In this document: positions 54,358 through 63,076 of the stretch, piece by piece | Numbering within the stretch: the stretch's first letter is position 1 | How the letters are laid out: the number at the start of each line of letters is the position of its first letter | NCBI GenBank assembly: GCA_945884695.1 | Contig: CAMCYO010000001.1 | Location: 186,001-250,000, forward strand | Reading direction: 5' to 3' | Length of the DNA stretch: 64,000 nucleotides | Origin: Streptomyces griseus | GTDB lineage: Bacteria > Actinomycetota > Actinomycetes > Nanopelagicales > Nanopelagicaceae | Notes under the pieces: generated by a model | Databases searched by the model: none | What the model saw: the letters and a program-made list of their open reading frames with translations, nothing else | Told to the model about the DNA's origin: nothing | Translations under genes and position numbers: made by a program

Positions 54358-57210
54358 CTAGGCATAATCAGATATCGGCGGACACGCACAGACCAAATTC
54401 CGGTCGCCAAATGCACCATCAATACGCCCAACGGGTGGCCAGTACTTCATGCGAGAACCGATAGATTCCCCTGGAACTAAACCATCCAGAACAACCGGAT
54501 ATCCGCCCCTTTCACGAGTGTATTGCCGATCCCACTGGCTTGAAATCACTGATTGGGCTGTATGAGGCGCATAACGCAATGGCGAAGCTTCAATGGCTAT
54601 TGTGCCGTCAATGACCTCTTGAATCTCAGCTTTAATAGCAATCATTGCATCAATGAATCGGTGAATCTCTCTGATCTCCTCTGATTCAGTCGGTTCAATC
54701 ATCAATGTACCTGCCACAGGAAAAGACATCGTTGGAGCATGGAAACCGAAGTCCATTAATCGCTTTGCAATGTCATCCACACTGACACCAGACTCCCTTG
54801 TTAAACCTCGGATATCAAGAATGCATTCGTGAGCGACTCGGCCATTAGCCCCTGTGTACAGAACTGGGTAAAAGTTTTGAAGTCGGGCGGCCAAGTAATT
54901 GGCAGATAAAATTGCCACTTGAGTTGAATGAGTTAATCCTTCTCCCCCTAACAATCGAATGTAAGCCCACGAAATAGGCAAGATGCCGGCCGAACCAAAG
55001 GGCGCAGCTGAGATTGGTCCAGGACCCGTTGCTGGTCCAGCTAACGGATTCATCGGATGGTTGGGTAAAAAAGCTGCGAGGTGAGCACGTGCAATAACCG
55101 GTCCTACTCCCGGTCCTCCTCCGCCATGGGGAATCGCAAAAGTTTTGTGCAGGTTCAAGTGAGAAACATCAGCGCCAAATTTTCCAGGTTGCGCAACACC
55201 AACCAGAGCATTCAAATTAGCGCCATCAACATATACCTGACCACCTGCTTCATGAATAAGTGCACAGATTTCAGAGACCGCACTTTCAAAGACACCATGT
55301 GTTGAGGGATATGTAATCATCAAAACAGCAAGAGATGCTCCATGTTCTACAATCTTTCGCTGTATATCTGCGACTGAAACATTACCCTTCTCGTCGCAAT
55401 CAATAACTACGACCTTCATGCCAGCCATTACAGCTGATGCCGCGTTGGTGCCGTGGGCGCTTGATGGAATCAAGCAGATGTTTCTGTGTTGATCTCCGCG
55501 TGAATCATGATAGTTACGAATTGCAAGAAGGCCGGCAAACTCCCCCTGGCTACCAGCATTTGGCTGCAGTGATACTGCGTCATAACCAGTAATCGCTATT
55601 AACCAATCCGATAGTTGTTGGATCAATTTACGCGTACCGATATTTTGATCCGCTGGTGCAAACGGGTGCAACGAGGCGAATTCCGGCCACGTGATCGCTT
55701 CCATTTCTGTCACGGAGTTCAATTTCATAGTGCATGAACCAAGTGGGATCATCGTGCGATCAAGTGCTAGATCCTTATCTGCCAAATTGCGCAAGTAGCG
55801 CATCATTGCGGTTTCGCTGTGATTAGTGTTGAAAACGGGATGTGTTAAGTACTTACTTGTACGCAGGTACTTTGCAGGAATCTTCTCCCCCGCGATATCC
55901 ATAACTCCAAATATTGATAGAACCTTATTGAAAAGTTCTTCGGTGGTCTCTTCATCAAAGGACACACGTAGTTCTGTCTGACTAACTTTCGCAAAGTTAA
56001 TGCCCTGTGACGTAGCCTTTGCATGAATTGCTTCTGCGTTATCAACTACAACATGTACGGTGTCGAATACGACATCATCTCGTGAGCCGGTTGCCGCATG
56101 AAGGCGAGCGGCGAAACCATTCACACGTTCCGCAATCTGCTTGAGCCCTACTGGTCCATGCCACATGGCGTAGAACGAACTCATGTTTGCTAGTAGAACT
56201 TGAGCTGTACAAATATTTGAAGTCGCCTTGTCGCGACGAATATGCTGTTCGCGGGTCTGTAGCGCTAAACGAAATGCTGGCTTGCCCGTTGAATCAATAC
56301 TTTGGCCAACTAAACGACCCGGCATGGAACGCTCTAAACCACCACGAACGGCTAAGAATCCAGCATGTGGTCCACCAAAGCCCATGGGAACTCCGAAACG
56401 CTGCGCGGTTCCTACAGCGATATCAGCTCCCCACTCCCCCGGAGGCTTTAACAATGTTAACGCCAGAAGATCTGTTGCTGCAATGACTAGCGCATCACGT
56501 GAGTGCGCGTAATCAGCGAAGGTGGAGTAATCAATAACAGTTCCAGTTGTATCCGGATACTGTAAAAGGGCCGCAAAAAACACACCTTCATAACCATCAC
56601 GTACAATATGACCAGAATCGATTTCAACAACCTTGATTCCCAATGGTTTTGCGCGTGTCATAACTACTGACTTTGTCTGTGGATGGACATGCTCTTCAAT
56701 CAAAAACACAGCATCATCACTTAACTTTGAAGCACGACGAGCCAACGTCATGGCCTCGGCTGCAGCTGTACTCTCATCAAGCATTGATGCGTTTGAGATA
56801 TTAAGGGCCGTCAATTCGCACACCATAGTTTGAAAAGCAAAAAGTGCTTCTAAACGACCTTGCGAAATTTCGGGCTGATATGGCGTATATGCGGTGTACC
56901 ACGATGGGTTTTGCAAAACATTTCTCTTAATCACTGGTGGAACAATTGTTCCGTAATACCCAGTGCCGATTAGCGAAGAGAAAACTCTATTTTCAGAAGC
57001 AATTGATCGTAATTCTGCAAGTACTTCAACCTCGCTCTTTCCGACACCAATAGCATTTTCGATAACACCTTTGATTGCAATGTTTCCTGGCACTACATCT
57101 TTAATGAATGACTCTAAATCTGAATATCCCAAAGCTTGCAACATCAACATTTCATCAACTGACGTTGGTCCAATATGGCGACGTTCAAATGCGTCGTACT
57201 TCAACGTCAT
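54358..57210 (-). CDS. gcvP: Glycine dehydrogenase (decarboxylating), P protein
   Basis: PLP enzyme of the glycine cleavage system. The 950-residue chain has two aspartate-aminotransferase-like halves, starts with [14 protein letters not shown], and carries the PLP lysine in [24 protein letters not shown] ribosome site lies about 11 nt before the ATG. gcvH is on the same strand about 3 kb upstream; gcvT is not in the window. A MerR gene directly upstream may regulate it. No glycine riboswitch is seen. Confidence 0.96.
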   Translation of the reverse strand: MTLKYDAFERRHIGPTSVDEMLMLQALGYSDLESFIKDVVPGNIAIKGVIENAIGVGKSEVEVLAELRSIASENRVFSSLIGTGYYGTIVPPVIKRNVLQNPSWYTAYTPYQPEISQGRLEALFAFQTMVCELTALNISNASMLDESTAAAEAMTLARRASKLSDDAVFLIEEHVHPQTKSVVMTRAKPLGIKVVEIDSGHIVRDGYEGVFFAALLQYPDTTGTVIDYSTFADYAHSRDALVIAATDLLALTLLKPPGEWGADIAVGTAQRFGVPMGFGGPHAGFLAVRGGLERSMPGRLVGQSIDSTGKPAFRLALQTREQHIRRDKATSNICTAQVLLANMSSFYAMWHGPVGLKQIAERVNGFAARLHAATGSRDDVVFDTVHVVVDNAEAIHAKATSQGINFAKVSQTELRVSFDEETTEELFNKVLSIFGVMDIAGEKIPAKYLRTSKYLTHPVFNTNHSETAMMRYLRNLADKDLALDRTMIPLGSCTMKLNSVTEMEAITWPEFASLHPFAPADQNIGTRKLIQQLSDWLIAITGYDAVSLQPNAGSQGEFAGLLAIRNYHDSRGDQHRNICLIPSSAHGTNAASAVMAGMKVVVIDCDEKGNVSVADIQRKIVEHGASLAVLMITYPSTHGVFESAVSEICALIHEAGGQVYVDGANLNALVGVAQPGKFGADVSHLNLHKTFAIPHGGGGPGVGPVIARAHLAAFLPNHPMNPLAGPATGPGPISAAPFGSAGILPISWAYIRLLGGEGLTHSTQVAILSANYLAARLQNFYPVLYTGANGRVAHECILDIRGLTRESGVSVDDIAKRLMDFGFHAPTMSFPVAGTLMIEPTESEEIREIHRFIDAMIAIKAEIQEVIDGTIAIEASPLRYAPHTAQSVISSQWDRQYTRERGGYPVVLDGLVPGESIGSRMKYWPPVGRIDGAFGDRNLVCACPPISDYA

Positions 57211-57233
57211 ATCACCATACTCCCTTGCTCTAT

Positions 57234-57251
57234 CTCGATGCTTTCATCGAG
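57234..57251 (-). promoter_or_regulatory. Hairpin in the gcvP leader
   Basis: CTCGATG and CATCGAG form a 7-bp stem with a 4-nt loop, about 25 nt before the gcvP start. There is no T tract after it on the reverse strand, so it is probably not a terminator. It may act as an operator, an RNA processing site or a stabilising hairpin. Confidence 0.45.
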
Positions 57252-57279
57252 TCTGATTAGAGAAGTAGGATATTGGGAA

Positions 57280-57807
57280 TTACGCTCCTTTGCGCTTTCT
57301 ACGTTCTGCGAGTTCGTCACTGTCAAAATTTCCACTACCAGGAACAGTTTTACCGTTAATCTCGCCCTGCAAAGTTGCTAGTGAACCTTCAACTTCGCTC
57401 CACACTTTACCCACTGCAATACCAAATACACCTTGTCCGCCCGCTAAAAGATCAATAATCTGATCAGGGCTAACGCACTCATAGATAGATGCACCATCAC
57501 TCATTAATGTAATAGCTTCCAACTCTTTGACCCCGCGCTCGCGAAGATGATTAACCGCTGTGCGAATATTTTGAAGTGATACTCCCGCATCCAATAATCT
57601 TTTAACAATTTTCAAGACCAAAATATCTCGAAACCCATATAAACGCGAAGTTCCAGAACCCATGGCTACCCGAACACTGGGTTCTACTAAACCGGTACGC
57701 GCCCAGTAATCTAATTGGCGATAGGAAATTCCGGCAGCCGAGCAGGCAGTTGCACCACGATAACCGATTTCATCGGCCTGGTTTAGATCCTTCATGGGGG
57801 AATTCAT
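57280..57807 (-). CDS. MerR-family regulator (Rv1830-like)
   Basis: A MerR-type protein of about 175 residues with a DNA-binding domain (CSAAGISYRQLDYWARTGLVEPSVR, LYGFRDILVLKIVKRLLDAGVSLQNIRTAVNHL). A C-terminal domain with DLLAGGQGVFGIAVGKVW matches the mycobacterial protein near gcvB. I place the start at ATG 57807; ATG 57795 is possible. A TTG start at 57828 is unlikely because it falls in the -10 element. The gene precedes gcvP, a possible target. Confidence 0.88.
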   Translation of the reverse strand: MNSPMKDLNQADEIGYRGATACSAAGISYRQLDYWARTGLVEPSVRVAMGSGTSRLYGFRDILVLKIVKRLLDAGVSLQNIRTAVNHLRERGVKELEAITLMSDGASIYECVSPDQIIDLLAGGQGVFGIAVGKVWSEVEGSLATLQGEINGKTVPGSGNFDSDELAERRKRKGA

Positions 57808-57827
57808 TTCTACCGGGGAATGTGCCA

Positions 57828-57856
57828 AGAGTAGAAGTTGGATCGGCGATGAGCAA
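57828..57856 (-). promoter_or_regulatory. Predicted promoter of the MerR-gcvP unit
   Basis: TTGCTC (-35, 57851-57856) and TACTCT (-10, 57828-57833) are separated by 17 bp on the reverse strand. Transcription would start near 57821, giving a short leader. Confidence 0.5.
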
Positions 57857-57888
57857 TGACCGACACGACTCGAAACCTAAAGTAGAGG

Positions 57889-58281
57889 TTAACGGTTTCT
57901 ACGCCTGCCACGAAGGGCGAAGAGATATGCCATCGCGAAAACGAGTATGAGCGCTAGTAGGGCAAATTTGCCTATAACCCACTCTGTAGGACTTATCACG
58001 ATAAGTCCTGCGCCTAGAAGAGATGTTACCGCCATGGCCGAGGCACATTGGCGCAATCCACGTTCTCCGGCAAATGAAGCGATCAGAGGTGCCATAAATG
58101 AGATAGCAAGCAACACCAAGGCTAGGGCTCGAAGAAGCCACAAGAGTTCAGCGCTGATGGATGCCTCGTTGAATCCCAGAAAAATGGCCACCGTTGCTGG
58201 TTTCACCAAAAGCCCAAGGGAGGCAAAAAATGAAAGTGTCGCGGCGATACGCAAAATCATCGCAGTTCGATGAATCAACAT
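57889..58281 (-). CDS. Small four-helix membrane protein of unknown function
   Basis: A 130-residue protein with four hydrophobic segments (LRIAATLSFFASLGLLV, LLWLLRALALVLLAISF, CASAMAVTSLLGAGLIVI, FALLALILVFAMAYLFAL) and a basic RGRRRNR tail. I do not recognise a family. The ATG is 6 nt after TACCGT with no ribosome site, and codon use resembles the neighbours. It lies between the nuclease and the MerR gene, where mycobacteria also have a small unknown gene. Confidence 0.68.
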   Translation of the reverse strand: MLIHRTAMILRIAATLSFFASLGLLVKPATVAIFLGFNEASISAELLWLLRALALVLLAISFMAPLIASFAGERGLRQCASAMAVTSLLGAGLIVISPTEWVIGKFALLALILVFAMAYLFALRGRRRNR

Positions 58282-58287
58282 GGGCTG

Positions 58288-58293
58288 ACGGTA
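58288..58293 (-). promoter_or_regulatory. Predicted -10 element of the small membrane protein gene
   Basis: TACCGT on the reverse strand, 6 nt before the ATG at 58281. Confidence 0.38.
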
Positions 58294-58352
58294 ACTGTCA
58301 AAAAGCGGTCCGTCTATACCTTTGAGCGAGCAAGGTATTCATGCACGATCCT

Positions 58353-58841
58353 TTAGGAGAGAAAATCCTCTGGATTAATCTGATCAAGAAATTCCTTAAA
58401 CTTCTCAACCTCCTCATTTGCAACTGCGCTCCCTTGTTCTGGAATTTCTATCCCCGCTTCATCTAAGAGAGCTTGTGTAGTCCAGATAGCCGTATCAGTT
58501 CTCAGGGCTAAGGCAATCGCGTCAGAAGGGCGCGCAGAGATTTCAATCATTCCTCCGGCTTCATTGTGGATAATCAGATGAGCAAAAAAGATACCGTCCT
58601 CCACCTTGATTACATGCACTGCACTCAAAATTCCAGCTAATCCGTCCAGAATTTCCTTCATCAAATCATGAGTTAAAGGACGTGGTGGTTCAACTCCTTG
58701 CTGGGCAAATGCAATAGCCGTTGCTTCAACCGCACCCACCCAGATAGGCAAAAATCTTGCCCCCCCGACTTCTTTCAATAAGAGAATCGGTTGGTTGGAT
58801 GGCATCTCAACCCGAACCCCGACGACTTCGAGGGCAATCAT
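58353..58841 (-). CDS. Bifunctional nuclease family protein (DUF151, Rv1829-like)
   Basis: A 162-residue protein with the DUF151 core: LLLKEVGGARFLPIWVGAVEATAIAFA, RPLTHDLMKEIL, and SARPSDAIALALR. Related proteins have DNase/RNase activity, but the role in actinobacteria is unclear. It starts 4 bp after ftsR without a ribosome site, suggesting translational coupling. Confidence 0.9.
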   Translation of the reverse strand: MIALEVVGVRVEMPSNQPILLLKEVGGARFLPIWVGAVEATAIAFAQQGVEPPRPLTHDLMKEILDGLAGILSAVHVIKVEDGIFFAHLIIHNEAGGMIEISARPSDAIALALRTDTAIWTTQALLDEAGIEIPEQGSAVANEEVEKFKEFLDQINPEDFLS

Positions 58842-58845
58842 CGAT

Positions 58846-59559
58846 TCAGCGGAGTCGATGCAATCCCCCGCGAACGAGAGATGCGTGCAAGCGAATAGAT
58901 AATGATGCGATCTCCCGTTGAACTTCTTCTGCCCGTGCTTTAGCTTCCGTACTCTTTTGACGTACCAAGGGAGTAATTACTTGCTCAATCAATCCAATTT
59001 CACGATCTGCAGCCGACTTAAAAGAACGCAAATGACGTGGTTCAATACCAAATCCGGCCATTTCAGCAACTGCTTTGGCGATTGCCAGGGCATCTCCATC
59101 GTAATGTCGCCCTCGTGGTGCGATCAGACCGTAGGACTCAAGTTCTACCAATTGTGAATCAGTTACTCCACTAGAGCTAAGAAGTTCATCACGTGATAGA
59201 CGCATATCGCTAATCTGGCCAAAGCTTGAAGGGGCCAGTTCGCCATCTACTGTTGCTAGACGAGGCGTCGGCGCAGTATTAGCGCTTTGGGCGGGTTGGA
59301 GTCCGCGATCGAGTGCATCCAAATTCTCTTTGATAACCCGCAGTGGCAGATACTGATCGCGTTGTGCCAGCAGAACATAGCGCAACCTCTCCAGATCGGT
59401 ATTAGTAAATTTTCGATAGCCCGAAGGTGTGCGTTGTGGCTCAATCAATCCCTCTGATTCAAGAAAACGGATCTTCGAGATTGTTATATCTTGAAAATCA
59501 GAGCGCAATTTACTTAGAACTTCGCCGATACTTAGATATGCGCGGGCTGGCACAGCCAT
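58846..59559 (-). CDS. ftsR: MerR-family regulator FtsR (Rv1828-like)
   Basis: A 237-residue MerR-type regulator with the winged-helix segment YLSIGEVLSKLRSDFQDITISKIRFLESEGLIEPQRTPSGYRKF, which matches actinobacterial FtsR, an activator of ftsZ in Corynebacterium. A second helical domain follows (about 120-237). The ATG overlaps the garA stop by one base (TAATG). Control of cell division here is inferred by homology. Confidence 0.9.
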   Translation of the reverse strand: MAVPARAYLSIGEVLSKLRSDFQDITISKIRFLESEGLIEPQRTPSGYRKFTNTDLERLRYVLLAQRDQYLPLRVIKENLDALDRGLQPAQSANTAPTPRLATVDGELAPSSFGQISDMRLSRDELLSSSGVTDSQLVELESYGLIAPRGRHYDGDALAIAKAVAEMAGFGIEPRHLRSFKSAADREIGLIEQVITPLVRQKSTEAKARAEEVQREIASLSIRLHASLVRGGLHRLR

Positions 59560-60002
59560 TATTTTCCTCCAAAATAGAGCATATGAAATTTACCTATTTG
59601 GATTTCATCTCCAGTAGATAAAGCAGAATTGGTTATTGACATATTGTTTAAGTATGTTCCGTTTAAACTTCCACAATCCCTTAAAAAATATTTTCCTTCT
59701 GTAAAAAGAACCTGCGCATGTTGGCGAGAGACAGTGACATCATCAAGGAATACATCACTTTCAACCGAACGCCCAACGAATGCGCCTTCGACTCCGATGA
59801 GGAAACGGGCTCCCTTGCTTGGGCCTCGATGTACAATGAGCATCGAACTCTTCGGTGAGAGTTCTGCTAGAACCTTTCGATCCTGTAAAGTAAGAAGTTC
59901 TAAATTCTTTGTCAAACGTAACTCTGGTGAATTTTCGACTACCTGGCGAACTCCCAGGTGGAGAGTGGTAGTGAGATCTCGATCTGGTTGCGATGAAGCC
60001 AT
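59559..60002 (-). CDS. garA: FHA-domain protein GarA/OdhI
   Basis: Phosphorylation-controlled inhibitor of 2-oxoglutarate dehydrogenase and glutamate metabolism enzymes. The 147-residue protein has a C-terminal FHA domain (GAFVGRSVESDVFLDDVTVSRQHAQV, then SLNGTYLN) and a flexible N-terminal tail. The usual ETTSVF phosphorylation site reads DLTTTLHL (Thr 11-13), so the phospho-acceptor threonines are kept but the flanks differ. GAAGGGAG ribosome site. A -35/-10 pair lies upstream. Confidence 0.91.
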   Translation of the reverse strand: MASSQPDRDLTTTLHLGVRQVVENSPELRLTKNLELLTLQDRKVLAELSPKSSMLIVHRGPSKGARFLIGVEGAFVGRSVESDVFLDDVTVSRQHAQVLFTEGKYFLRDCGSLNGTYLNNMSITNSALSTGDEIQIGKFHMLYFGGK

Positions 60003-60035
60003 GAAATCTCCCTTCTCAACATCAGGTTAAGGGTG

Positions 60036-60064
60036 ACACTAGAGATTTAATGAGGCAAGGTCAA
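60036..60064 (-). promoter_or_regulatory. Predicted promoter of the garA-ftsR-nuclease unit
   Basis: TTGACC (-35, 60059-60064) and TAGTGT (-10, 60036-60041) are separated by exactly 17 bp on the reverse strand. The -35 overlaps the gcvH stop codon. Confidence 0.55.
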
Positions 60065-60441
60065 GCGGTGATTACCCCATATTCTAGGGCTGAAAGCAAC
60101 CCCTTTGGCTCATCTGATAAGGATATTTGTGCTAACCAACCCTTTCCATAAGGATCAGTATTGACCAATTCTGGATTATTCGTTAAAGCTAAATTAATGG
60201 CGGTAATCACTCCAGTTACCGGAGAATAGATTTCGGAGACACTTTTTGTAGACTCTACTTCCCCACAAACAAGGCCAGAGGTAACGCTTTCGCCTACTTT
60301 AGGCAACTGCACGTAAACAATGTCTCCCAATGCGCTCTGAGCAAAATCTGTGATACCGATTCGCACCTCACTCGTTGAGGGGATTTGGTCAACCCACTCA
60401 TGTTCTTTTGTATAACCTAGCGCTGTAGGAATTTCCAACAC
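60061..60441 (-). CDS. gcvH: Glycine cleavage system H protein
   Basis: Lipoyl carrier of the glycine cleavage system. The 126-residue protein has KEHEWV near the N-terminus, GDIVYVQLPKVGE and the lipoyl lysine in ESTKSVSE. GTG start 9 nt after AAGGAG. It is in the same cluster as gcvP, separated by garA, ftsR and others, as in mycobacteria. Confidence 0.95.
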   Translation of the reverse strand: MLEIPTALGYTKEHEWVDQIPSTSEVRIGITDFAQSALGDIVYVQLPKVGESVTSGLVCGEVESTKSVSEIYSPVTGVITAINLALTNNPELVNTDPYGKGWLAQISLSDEPKGLLSALEYGVITA

Positions 60442-60519
60442 GTGTACAACTCCTTCTGATATCTATCGAGTGCCTGCAGGATATAGCCCCTCATCGCAAT
60501 CCGCTAAAGATACTTTCCC

Positions 60520-61074
60520 TCAGCTCTGCTTTTTCTGACTCCAAGCCGTGGCGCAGTATTGGAAACCCGTGATGAGATAGAGCCCTACTCCCCATAAAGC
60601 AAAACTCCAACCTATAACAAAGCAGATAGCTCCCAGGAGGGAATCACCAAGGGCTAGGAGCAAGAAGGGAAATGCATAGAGGAGGTTGAAAGTTGCCGCC
60701 TTGCCCGCATAAGTAACCTCGAGCAGCGCTAGTTTCCTTCGATGAAGCTCTACTGAAACAAGAGCAAGGACTAAATCTCTGGCGATGAGGATAGCCATCA
60801 ACCACAGTGGTATTGCGTTACGGAGAAAGAGTGCAATCAATACCGCAAATATATAGAGACGATCAATCGTGGGATCTGCGATTTCCCCTAATCGAGAAGT
60901 TTGGTTCCACGCCCTTGCAATCTTTCCGTCAAAATAATCACTCGCTCCTCCAACGGCTAAAACAAAAACAGCCCAACCATCAGCGCGCAGATCTAAGGCT
61001 AAATACAGGAAAACCGGAATTCCCATTGCCCGCAGGAGGGTCAAAGCATTTGGCACCGTGAAAACTCTCGGCAC
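60520..61074 (-). CDS. CDP-alcohol phosphatidyltransferase family protein
   Basis: A 184-residue membrane enzyme with the family motif in SDYFDGKIARAWNQ and, after G-x3-D, the DPTIDR end (D-x2-D-G-x2-A-R-x8-G-x3-D-x3-D). About five membrane helices. It resembles the mycobacterial PgsA2/PgsA3 group; the alcohol (glycerol phosphate, phosphatidylglycerol or inositol phosphate) cannot be assigned. GTG start, 2 bp after cmk-der. Confidence 0.88.
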   Translation of the reverse strand: MPRVFTVPNALTLLRAMGIPVFLYLALDLRADGWAVFVLAVGGASDYFDGKIARAWNQTSRLGEIADPTIDRLYIFAVLIALFLRNAIPLWLMAILIARDLVLALVSVELHRRKLALLEVTYAGKAATFNLLYAFPFLLLALGDSLLGAICFVIGWSFALWGVGLYLITGFQYCATAWSQKKQS

Positions 61075-61076
61075 GG

Positions 61077-63047
61077 CTAATCTCGCTCCCGAACCCGGAC
61101 TGCTACCTGTACCGGTGTACCTGGAAAACCAAATTCCTCACGCAAGCGACGTTCAATAAACCTGCGATAGGAAGCTTCCAGGAACCCAGTTGTAAAGATA
61201 ACAAATCTTGGAGGTGCAATACCTGCCTGAGTCGCATACATAATCTTGGGCTGCTTTCCACCACGCACGGGTGGAGGTGTTGCGGCAACCAAGCTACCAA
61301 GGAAAGAATTGAGTCGACTAGTCGGAACTCTACGCTCCCAACTGTTCAAAGCTGTTCGTAGCGCCGGCGCTAACCGATCGCGGTGCCAGCCAGTCTTGGC
61401 TGCCAGATTCACTCGCTGAGCCCATTCAACTTGATCCAAATGTCTATCTATTTCACGATCGAGATAATTGGCTCTGTCCTCGTCCATGAGATCCCATTTA
61501 TTCATAACAATGACCATAGCCTTACCTGCATCTTCAACCATGGTAATAATTCGCAGATCCTGCTCTGAAATTGGCACAGAGGCATCTAAAACAACTACTG
61601 CTACCTCGCAACGTTCCAAGGCGATTTGTGTACGCAATGTTGCGTAATAATCGGTACCACTTTGTTGATTCGCCCGGCGACGGATACCAGCGGTATCGAC
61701 AAATCTCCAGATCGATCCGCCTATTTCAATGAGTTCGTCAACTGGGTCACGCGTTGTCCCGGGAACGTCATCAACGAGTGAACGATTCTGTCCGGCGAGA
61801 ATATTCAATAAACTTGACTTACCCACGTTTGGTCGGCCAATAAGGGCTACTCGACGATAACCATCCTGAACCTGTGCCCCACCCACTTCAGGTAATACGT
61901 TGGTAATTTGATCAAGAAGATCTCCGCTACCTCTGCCATGTAGCGCTGAAACAAATGCAGGCTCTCCCAAACCCAGATTCCATAACGCATGCGCTTCTGC
62001 CTCATCCGTTGGGCCGTCAACTTTATTTGCAATCAAAATGATGGGCTTTTTCATCTTTCGCAACTCTTGCACAAGAACATCATCTTCATCGAGAGCACCC
62101 ACATGAGAATCAACAACAAAAAGTAGAACATCTGCCTCTTGCATAGCAAGTTCTGCGCTAAGGCTTACCCCGATAGAGATTCCATTCGGTTTAGATTCCC
62201 AGCCACCTGTATCCATCACCATGAAATCACGACCGTTCCAGGTGCACTCATACGTCACGCGATCACGTGTAACTCCAGGAGTGTCTTCAACAATGGCTTC
62301 TCGCCTGCCAAGAAAACGATTGATTAAGGTAGATTTACCAACATTTGGCCTACCAAGTACTGCAACGATGGGAAGCCCCAGTAAACGACGTTCACGCAAA
62401 AGCTCCCAAATTCTTTCAGCGGTTTCTTCTAAATTGAGCGATGTAGAATCAATTTCAATCGCATCTGAAGCCATCGCTAAAGGGGAAGTCGCTCGCGTTG
62501 AATCGGTATGGTCGCGCTGGGCCAGGGATTGCGACACAATATCTACTTGAGAAGAGCTCTGACCAATAACGAGCTCAGCGTCCCTGCGAATTGCGCGGGC
62601 CTCCAAATCAGCTGTTAAAAAGAGTTTTAAAGCGGCATCGGGGACAACAACTGTGCCAATATCGCGACCTTCAACAACGATTCCACGTTGAGCTTGGGCG
62701 ATCATCTTTCTTTGCAAAATTAAAAGTACTTCTCGCACTTCAGGTAATGCGCTCACCTCACTTACCTTGTTCGTAACTTCTGCGCTGCGAATCTGTGAAG
62801 TGATATCAACATCGCCTGCGAAAAGCTGTGCGTTAGTTGGATCGCCAACAAATTTCAATGGTGAATCTGATAATGCAGTAAGTATTTGTTGAGGAGTCGA
62901 TGCCTTTTTCTTTAGCGCCAACCATGCAACGCCTCTGTAAAGAGCACCGGTATCCAAATAATTCCAGTTAGCACGGAGTGCAATTGCTTTAGAGGTGCTT
63001 GACTTGCCAGCCCCGCTTGGTCCGTCGATTGCTACAACGATACCCAT
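61077..63047 (-). CDS. Bifunctional cytidylate kinase / ribosome-assembly GTPase Der
   Basis: A 656-residue fusion. Residues 1-220 are cytidylate kinase: P-loop GPSGAGKS (9-16), [12 protein letters not shown] and [14 protein letters not shown]. Residues 225-656 are Der (EngA): first G domain with GRPNVGKST (232-240), [12 protein letters not shown]; second with GRPNVGKSS (404-412), [16 protein letters not shown]; then a KH-like C-terminal domain. Cmk and Der are neighbours in mycobacteria and fused in some actinobacteria. TAGACT lies 7 nt before the ATG. Confidence 0.95.
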   Translation of the reverse strand: MGIVVAIDGPSGAGKSSTSKAIALRANWNYLDTGALYRGVAWLALKKKASTPQQILTALSDSPLKFVGDPTNAQLFAGDVDITSQIRSAEVTNKVSEVSALPEVREVLLILQRKMIAQAQRGIVVEGRDIGTVVVPDAALKLFLTADLEARAIRRDAELVIGQSSSQVDIVSQSLAQRDHTDSTRATSPLAMASDAIEIDSTSLNLEETAERIWELLRERRLLGLPIVAVLGRPNVGKSTLINRFLGRREAIVEDTPGVTRDRVTYECTWNGRDFMVMDTGGWESKPNGISIGVSLSAELAMQEADVLLFVVDSHVGALDEDDVLVQELRKMKKPIILIANKVDGPTDEAEAHALWNLGLGEPAFVSALHGRGSGDLLDQITNVLPEVGGAQVQDGYRRVALIGRPNVGKSSLLNILAGQNRSLVDDVPGTTRDPVDELIEIGGSIWRFVDTAGIRRRANQQSGTDYYATLRTQIALERCEVAVVVLDASVPISEQDLRIITMVEDAGKAMVIVMNKWDLMDEDRANYLDREIDRHLDQVEWAQRVNLAAKTGWHRDRLAPALRTALNSWERRVPTSRLNSFLGSLVAATPPPVRGGKQPKIMYATQAGIAPPRFVIFTTGFLEASYRRFIERRLREEFGFPGTPVQVAVRVRERD

Positions 63048-63054
63048 AGAACAA

Positions 63055-63060
63055 AGTCTA
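63055..63060 (-). promoter_or_regulatory. Predicted -10 element of cmk-der
   Basis: TAGACT on the reverse strand, 7 nt before the ATG at 63047. Confidence 0.4.
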
Positions 63061-63076
63061 CCTGCCTATGCCTAGG

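Noticed and set aside
57211-57279. Glycine riboswitch before gcvP
   Set aside because: The gap is only 69 bp, too short for the aptamer, and the conserved glycine aptamer core is absent.
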